Made by a program: the position numbers and the translations under genes
Shown here: in pieces, positions 6,274-10,947 of the stretch
Position numbering within the stretch: position 1 is the stretch's first letter
Layout of the letters: each line of letters opens with the position of its first letter
The notes under the pieces: model-generated
Database searches by the model: none
Told to the model about the DNA's origin: nothing
The model's input: the letters and a program-made list of their open reading frames with translations, nothing else
Assembly (NCBI GenBank): GCA_030040515.1
Contig: JASHTO010000468.1
Coordinates: 1-10,947, forward strand
Length of the DNA stretch: 10,947 bases
DNA from: Terriglobia bacterium
GTDB lineage: Bacteria; Acidobacteriota; Terriglobia; UBA7540
Direction: 5' to 3'

Positions 6274-6843
6274 TTAGGGGTGTTGGATTGTGCCGGCGGT
6301 TGTGGTATCGCAGCCCGGGTAACTTCCCGGGGAGCGGACTCTCCCGTTCAAGGCTGCCACCCGCGTGTTGCCGGCGGTGTGAAGCTGTGCTCGCAACTCC
6401 TGAAGTTCGCTGAGCACGTTGCGCATCTGGCTGGCCCACTCCATTTGCTGCCGATCCTCGACCTTCTTCTGTTCGCCCTGAGCCTTATTGAGTAAGTCCA
6501 GGCGGGCGGCCATTTCCTGAATCTCGGATTGCTGGCGCGTGATAGTGTCCTGCTGATTCCCGATGGTGCTCTGCTGAGCTTCGAGAGCGCGGCGCTGCTT
6601 TTGGACCTCGTTCAGCAGCATGGCGTTGACGAAGTGATAGCGCACGGTTTCCGGTTGCCCGTCCTTATCGAATAGGACCAGTTGCGGGGCAATCTTTGCG
6701 ACCTCTTCGGCCACCAATCCGTACTGGCGCGTCTGGTTCTTGTCGATCTCCGGCTTGTAATAAAACGACACCGGACGCAGCTTCATCAGCAGGTCGCTCT
6801 CCGCACCCATGTCCGTGATCTGGTGCTTAAAACGGCGCGAGGA
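6274..6843 (-). other. S74-type intramolecular chaperone domain plus terminal coiled coil (part of the fibre gene)
   Basis: The segment encodes the last 189 residues. It opens with S-S-R-R-F-K, matching the SDxRxK-type motif in which the Ser (cleavage nucleophile) and Lys (general base) form the self-cleavage dyad. It continues with the conserved GLVAEEV and the Y-x-x-V/L-x-A-x-L-L-N-E block. From about 6620 downwards the sequence becomes heptad-like and rich in Gln, Glu, Lys and Leu (EVQKQRRALEAQQ and on), an expected trimeric coiled coil. The last ~30 residues are Gly/Thr-rich and contain an unpaired Cys. The key residues are all present, so self-processing is plausible. Confidence 0.85.
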
Positions 6844-9800
6844 GGTGGAAGTGCCCAATTTTTGGGAGCTGTCTACGAAGACCTCAACGCCGCTGCTGCT
6901 GGTTTCATCGTATATGCCGGCGACATAGGTTGCCGTCTGCGAAGTCCCGAGGCGAATTACGTCACTTTCGCTGCTCTCCCCGGAGTTTCCAATGTAAATG
7001 TTGTAGCTGCCGGAGGACAATGCGTCGCCTGCATTGGCCCCAATCGCAATGTTGTTGCTTCCACTCGTAAGGGCGCAGAGCGCGCAGCCGCCGAAGGCAT
7101 CGTTCTGCACACCCGTGGTGTTTTGATAAAGTGCGTCGCCGCCAAAGGCGTCGTTACTGAAGCCCGTGGTGTTGGCCTTAAGTGCCTGGTAGCCGAAGGC
7201 ATCGTTGCCCCCGGACGTACCGTTGTTATTGTTCTGGAGGGCACTATAGCCGAAGGCGGAGTTGTAGGTACCTGTGTTGTTGTTCTGGAGCGCGTTGACC
7301 CCAAAGGCGGAGTTGTCGTTGCCTGTGAGGCCGGTGGGAATAGTGCCTTGCAGCGCCGCGAAGCCGAACGCGGAGTTGTTTGTCCCTGTAAGCTCATACT
7401 CCATGGCAGTCGCGCCAAACGCCGAGTTGTCGTCGTTGCCCACCGACGCGAGGGTCAGGCCCGACATCGCATCGTAACCGAAGGCCGAGTTGTCATTACC
7501 TGTGATGAACCATTCGAGAGCTCCATAGCCCAAACCCGAGTTACCGTAAGCGGTGGAGTTGCTAAGGAGCGCAACGGCGCCAAACGCCGAGTTGCCCCAG
7601 CCCGTCGTATTATCTCCGAGGGCGCCTTCACCGAAGGCGGAGTTAAAGGTCGCGTTGCTTGAGACGTTAGGGTCGTTGTTGTTGCCCAAAGCACCGTACC
7701 CGAATGCAGAGTTGTCACCGTTTTGGGTGTTGCTTTGGAGAGCGTATTCGCCGAAGGCTGAATTCCAAGTGCCCGTGGTGTTGGCATTGAGTGCGTAATA
7801 CCCAAGGGCGGAGTTCCCGCCGCCGGTGCTGTTGTTGTAAAGCGCACTGATTCCGAAGGCGGAGTTGTTCCCGCCTGTGGTGTTGGACAGCAGGGCGCTC
7901 GCACCGAAGGCAGCGTTGTTACTGCCGGTAGTATTGAACCACAAGGCATAGACACCGAAGGCGTCATTCGATGAGCCGATCGTGTTCGCGGCCAGCGCCC
8001 CTTGGCCGAATGCGGAGTTGCCGCCACCGGTGGTGTTCTGCCCCAACGTGTTGGCGCCAAAGGCATCGTTGCCTGAGCCGGTCGTGTTCGCGAACAACGC
8101 CTGTGCGCCGAATGCGGAGTTGCCGTTGGCCGTGGTGCTGGAGTAGAGCGCTTGATAGCCGAAAGCGGAGTTGAGTGCGCCCGTCGAGTTGGCGTAGAGC
8201 GCTGTGGAGCCGAAGGCGGAATTGAAGCTTGCTGTGGAATTGGCAAAAAGCGCGTTCCACCCAAAGGCTGAGTTTTGGTAACCCGTCGTGTTGTTTCCCA
8301 GCGTGCGGTCCCCAAATGCATTGTTGGACCCGCCGGTCGTGTTGTTGACAAGCGCCGACCCGCCGAACGCCTCATTGAGTGTGCCCGTGGTGTTGTCCTG
8401 CAAGGCCCCCGTACCGAAAGCATTGTTGCAGCAGCCGGTGGTGTTATTCAGCAGTGCGTTGGCGCCGAACGCGGAACTGTAATTGGCCGTGGTGTTGTTA
8501 TAAAGGGCATCCGAGCCGACCGCGGTGTTCTGGGTTCCCGTGGTGTTCGTAAGAAGTGAGAAGGCGCCGACGGCCGTGTTGGACCCGCCGGTGTTGGACT
8601 GAAGGGCGCCACCACCAAAGGCGGAGTTCTGGACGGATGTCGTGTTCGCTTGGAGGGCATTAGCCCCAAAGGCCGCGTTAGATTGTCCGGTCGTGTTGGA
8701 CTGGAGCGCGTGGTAGCCGAAGGCGCTGTCGAAGTTGACCGTGTCCGACTGCAAGGCGCCTGCACCGAAGGCGGTGAGGCTGTTGCCTGTAATGTTCGAT
8801 TGGAGTGCGGCCGTGCCGAAGGCGGCGTTTGCCGTGCCGGTCATGCTCAGGTTCCCCGCCCCTGCACCGACAAATGTGTTCTGAGTGCCATAATTGTGCA
8901 GAAATGGTGTACCACCAAGTGAGATCACGCCCACAGTGGAGGAAGTGGTATTGGGGAGACTCAGCGTGCCGGCCAGCGTCAGCGTGCCGTTGCTGTCCAC
9001 CGTCATTTTGGGCGTGCCGCCTACGGCCGCACCCATTAAAGTTTGGCCCGCGCCCGCCGTGGCGGGGTCCACGTAGAGCGGCCCCTGGCTGACGCCGCTG
9101 CCGGTGGGCGTGGCAGTAAAGATATTCTGCCCCGTGAAGGTGTTGACGGCGCCCAACACGCTGATTCCCGTCAGATTCGATCCACTGCCCATGAATGAGG
9201 TGGCTTGCACATTTCCCACCACGTCGAGCGCCTGCCCCGGGGTGTTCGTGCCGATGCCCACCATCATGGGTTGGGTGCTATCACCCAATACGATGCAATT
9301 CGAGCAGTTGACCAGGGCATTGGCACCAATCGCCGCCGCGTTATCCACTTCCGTTGAGCCCGCCGGGCCTGAGTTGGAGCCTACAAAAGTGTTGTTGGAT
9401 CCTGTGATGTTGGCGTTGGCCGCCGTCTGAGTGACTCCCGCCTGGTATCCGAGAGCTGCATTGTTGCCGCCGGTCGTGTTGGCCGAAAGCGCACTGGAAC
9501 CGACGGCGGCGTTGGTCCCTCCCGAGGTGTCGGCGGAAAGCGCGCTCGAGCCCAAAGCAGAATTGTTCTGGCCCGTCAGGGTCAGATTTCCGGCCGCACT
9601 TCCCAGGAAGGCATTATTTGTTCCGAAGTTGTGCAGGAAGGGCGAGCCTCCCATGGTCAGTACGCCCACCGAACCCGTTGACGTGTTGGGCAGGGCCAGA
9701 ATGCCGCTCAGTGTGACGCTTCCGGCGGAGAAATTGCCGGAGGCGTCGCGCGAAACCAAAGTGCTTGCCGTGTTGTCTGCCGTGGCGTTGGTGGTGACCG

Positions 9801-10947
9801 TGATCGTGCCGGCCCCTGCTGCGACGCTCAGCCCATTTGTCCCCGCCAGCGTCAGAGCGTCCGTTTGCCCGTCGATTCCTTTCACCACCGCCCCGGCCGC
9901 GATGTTCGCCGCCGTGATTCCACCGCTGGCAACTGCCACCGTAGGCGCTGAAGCCGTTCCGCCGATGGTGATGGAACTGTCTCCGGCGCTCACGCTGGTT
10001 ATCGCTCCCGGAAAAGTCTGCCCGGAAGTGAATGTCACATGGCCGTTGTTGCCAATGGAGAGGCCCGTCTCCGCCGGAGTGTTGCCGCCCGAGGAGAACA
10101 GCAGGTTGAAACTGGCCCCGGCCCCTGATGTGTTGTTGCCCACGGGTTCCGCTTGCCATACAAAGTTCTGCGGAACGGGCGTGCCCGTCTCGTTGTTGAA
10201 GACCGAGGCCGTCCACTCGATTCCGTTGGAATTAAAACCGCCGCTGGCTGTAGCCGTTCCCGTTGAGGACAGTACACTGCCACCGGACTGGGTCAGCAGG
10301 CCGCCGAAACTGCCTGCGCCCGTGAAGATTCCGCTTGTGCCGCTCAGGCTTCCGGTGAGCGTGCCGCCCGCGAGTTGCAAATACCGCGCGTCGGCCTGCG
10401 CCGTTGTGCTATAGCTCGACGCCGAATTCCCGCCCAGCGCCAGCGCGTTGGTGGCCGTCGCCGCAGTCGTGGCGCTGGCCGCGCTGCCTGCACTTCCGCT
10501 GATGTTCCCGCTGATGGTGTTGCTGAACGTCGCGTTCCCGGTGAACGTCTTGTTCCCGCCAATGGATTGGCTTGTGGTCAGGTCTACGAAGTTCTGGGAA
10601 CTCGACCCGGTGCCGCCGTTGGCCACCCCCACAACTCCGCTCAAGCTAATCACCGGATTCTGCCCGCTGCTGGCGGAAAGCGGGCCCGTGGCTGTCACGC
10701 CGAGGACTCCTGAGTTGCTCAGCGTCACGGCGCTCCCCAAGGCTACACTACCACCCCCGGCCAAACCCGTACCGGTTTGGACCGTCAACGATGGATTGGT
10801 GAGCAGCGAATTCCCGATGCCGCCGGCGGCAATGCTGATGTTGGGTGTCGTCGTCCCGTCGGCCACCGTAACCGGCGCGGTGCCCGAGACCTCTGTCACC
10901 GAGCCACCTCCCGCGCCGGGAAAGGTCTGCCCGGGGGCAAACGTTAT
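6274..10947 (-). CDS. Giant surface fibre protein: tail-fibre-like shaft, YadA-head-like repeats, S74 chaperone (5' end off window)
   Basis: The frame is open from the right edge to the TAA at 6276, giving 1557 visible residues (numbered from the edge). A GTG at 10899 is not the start: the frame continues upstream with APGQTFPG, which recurs as TSGQTFPG near residue 310. Residues 1-460 are a Gly/Ser/Thr-rich shaft with phage-tail-fibre phrases (VANGGTG, SIGGNKTFTGNATF, TAQADARYLQLAGGTLTG). About 463-555 is a short head-like repeat block. About 662-715 repeats a 'LPNT..VGV..GG.PFLHN' module. Residues 708-1316 are 35 repeats of consensus SAFGxxALxxNTTGxxN. At 1369 SSRRFK starts the S74/ICA domain (LRPVSFYYKP, QYGLVAEEV, VRYHFVNAMLLNEVQ), followed by a Gln-rich coiled coil. 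Known S74 domains trimerise fibres and cut themselves off before the Ser. Inferred: a trimeric extracellular fibre or adhesin releasing a 189-residue chaperone. No tail, capsid or integrase gene is present to support a prophage. Confidence 0.9.
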   Translation of the reverse strand: MTFAPGQTFPGAGGGSVTEVSGTAPVTVADGTTTPNISIAAGGIGNSLLTNPSLTVQTGTGLAGGGSVALGSAVTLSNSGVLGVTATGPLSASSGQNPVISLSGVVGVANGGTGSSSQNFVDLTTSQSIGGNKTFTGNATFSNTISGNISGSAGSAASATTAATATNALALGGNSASSYSTTAQADARYLQLAGGTLTGSLSGTSGIFTGAGSFGGLLTQSGGSVLSSTGTATASGGFNSNGIEWTASVFNNETGTPVPQNFVWQAEPVGNNTSGAGASFNLLFSSGGNTPAETGLSIGNNGHVTFTSGQTFPGAITSVSAGDSSITIGGTASAPTVAVASGGITAANIAAGAVVKGIDGQTDALTLAGTNGLSVAAGAGTITVTTNATADNTASTLVSRDASGNFSAGSVTLSGILALPNTSTGSVGVLTMGGSPFLHNFGTNNAFLGSAAGNLTLTGQNNSALGSSALSADTSGGTNAAVGSSALSANTTGGNNAALGYQAGVTQTAANANITGSNNTFVGSNSGPAGSTEVDNAAAIGANALVNCSNCIVLGDSTQPMMVGIGTNTPGQALDVVGNVQATSFMGSGSNLTGISVLGAVNTFTGQNIFTATPTGSGVSQGPLYVDPATAGAGQTLMGAAVGGTPKMTVDSNGTLTLAGTLSLPNTTSSTVGVISLGGTPFLHNYGTQNTFVGAGAGNLSMTGTANAAFGTAALQSNITGNSLTAFGAGALQSDTVNFDSAFGYHALQSNTTGQSNAAFGANALQANTTSVQNSAFGGGALQSNTGGSNTAVGAFSLLTNTTGTQNTAVGSDALYNNTTANYSSAFGANALLNNTTGCCNNAFGTGALQDNTTGTLNEAFGGSALVNNTTGGSNNAFGDRTLGNNTTGYQNSAFGWNALFANSTASFNSAFGSTALYANSTGALNSAFGYQALYSSTTANGNSAFGAQALFANTTGSGNDAFGANTLGQNTTGGGNSAFGQGALAANTIGSSNDAFGVYALWFNTTGSNNAAFGASALLSNTTGGNNSAFGISALYNNSTGGGNSALGYYALNANTTGTWNSAFGEYALQSNTQNGDNSAFGYGALGNNNDPNVSSNATFNSAFGEGALGDNTTGWGNSAFGAVALLSNSTAYGNSGLGYGALEWFITGNDNSAFGYDAMSGLTLASVGNDDNSAFGATAMEYELTGTNNSAFGFAALQGTIPTGLTGNDNSAFGVNALQNNNTGTYNSAFGYSALQNNNNGTSGGNDAFGYQALKANTTGFSNDAFGGDALYQNTTGVQNDAFGGCALCALTSGSNNIAIGANAGDALSSGSYNIYIGNSGESSESDVIRLGTSQTATYVAGIYDETSSSGVEVFVDSSQKLGTSTSSRRFKHQITDMGAESDLLMKLRPVSFYYKPEIDKNQTRQYGLVAEEVAKIAPQLVLFDKDGQPETVRYHFVNAMLLNEVQKQRRALEAQQSTIGNQQDTITRQQSEIQEMAARLDLLNKAQGEQKKVEDRQQMEWASQMRNVLSELQELRAQLHTAGNTRVAALNGRVRSPGSYPGCDTTTAGTIQHP
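7000..8826 (-). repeat. 35-unit, 51-bp protein-coding repeat array (17-residue head-like units)
   Basis: Thirty-five in-frame units of consensus SAFGxxALxxNTTGxxN cover 609 residues. Twenty-nine units are exactly 17 residues. Units 2 and 5 have 16, and units 23, 27, 29 and 31 have 23, 21, 21 and 19, with the extra residues always in the loop after the AL-x-x segment. The A-F-G and A-L positions are nearly invariant, as expected for an inward-facing beta-roll ladder like Hep_Hag/YadA heads. DNA identity between units is modest, so the array is old rather than a fresh expansion. Confidence 0.9.
8810..8964 (-). repeat. 'PFLHN' module, copy B, leading into the large array
   Basis: The segment encodes LSLPNTT..VGVISLGGTPFLHNYGTQNTF..GAGNLSMTG and runs straight into repeat unit 1. 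It aligns without gaps with copy A at 9545-9699, with about 31 of 54 residues identical. The pair shows that a cap-plus-repeat cassette was duplicated inside the gene. Confidence 0.8.
9286..9561 (-). repeat. Short upstream head-like repeat block
   Basis: The segment encodes SALGSSALSADTSGGTN, AAVGSSALSANTTGGNN and AALGYQAG units, then irregular units ending in AAAIGANALVNCSNCIVLG. It is the small counterpart of the 35-unit array and ends with a C-x2-C turn like the one near the end of the large array. Confidence 0.8.
9545..9699 (-). repeat. 'PFLHN' module, copy A, leading into the short repeat block
   Basis: The segment encodes LALPNTS..VGVLTMGGSPFLHNFGTNNAF..AAGNLTLTG and runs straight into the SALGSSAL unit. 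It is the partner of the copy at 8810-8964. Each copy sits immediately before a block of AFG/ALG repeats, so it is probably the structural cap or entry turn of the beta-roll. Confidence 0.8.

Noticed and set aside
7000..8826. CRISPR array or non-coding tandem repeat
   Set aside because: The 51-bp periodicity is protein-level (17 residues), the units diverge at the DNA level, and there is no constant repeat with unique spacers.
9431..10414. Plus-strand 327-codon open frame opposite the fibre gene
   Set aside because: It is Pro/Ala/Val-rich low-complexity sequence produced by reading the opposite strand of a Gly/Thr/Ser-rich coding region.
10897..10899. GTG as the start codon of the giant fibre gene
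   Set aside because: The frame stays open for 16 further codons to the window edge and encodes a phrase (PGQTFPG) that is repeated inside the protein; there is no ribosome site or signal peptide at the GTG.
6274..10947. Prophage tail module
   Set aside because: Only the fibre shows phage-like phrases and an S74 domain; no other phage gene is visible and the downstream genes are a secreted-subunit cluster.

Overview
The window is GC-rich bacterial DNA in which every convincing gene lies on the minus strand, so transcription runs from the right edge towards the left. No gene in it settles the taxonomy. Didermy is implied by a predicted outer-membrane beta-barrel, Sec signal peptides and a periplasmic chaperone-like protein. 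GC content together with a very long tail-fibre/YadA-head-like protein beside a pilus-like cluster suggests a soil-type lineage such as Acidobacteriota, but that is a guess. There are no RNA genes, CRISPR arrays, transposases or phage structural operons.

Region 1 (10947 down to 6274) is the C-terminal part, at least 1557 residues, of a giant surface-fibre protein whose start lies beyond the right edge. Its visible order is a tail-fibre-like Gly/Ser/Thr-rich shaft, a short YadA-head-like block, a second copy of a 'PFLHN' module, a 35-unit array of 17-residue repeats, an S74-type intramolecular chaperone with the Ser/Lys signature, and a terminal coiled coil.

Region 2 (6273 to 5748) is a 526-bp intergenic control region. 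It holds palindromic motifs, a candidate promoter whose spacer is filled by a perfect CACCTA-N2-TAGGTG palindrome, and a leader of about 165 nt with a hairpin and a strong ribosome binding site.

Region 3 (5747 to the left edge) is a four-gene cluster in the order small secreted subunit (213 aa), double-domain secreted subunit (379 aa), PapD-like two-domain periplasmic chaperone (270 aa), and an outer-membrane barrel of at least 942 aa that is cut by the left edge. The barrel protein has a 'pilus formation' N-terminal domain and at least three C-terminal Ig-like (SdrD_B / carboxypeptidase-regulatory-like) domains. The layout mimics an archaic chaperone-usher operon (subunits, chaperone, outer-membrane exporter), but neither the exporter nor the subunits look like the textbook families. 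The inferred model is that the chaperone holds the FGxVxxLGV-type subunits in the periplasm and the barrel exports or anchors them as a surface fibre. The upstream S74 fibre may be an independent adhesin.

The most notable candidate for something undescribed is this divergent chaperone/barrel/subunit cluster. It rests on visible domain patterns and gene order; no search was possible.
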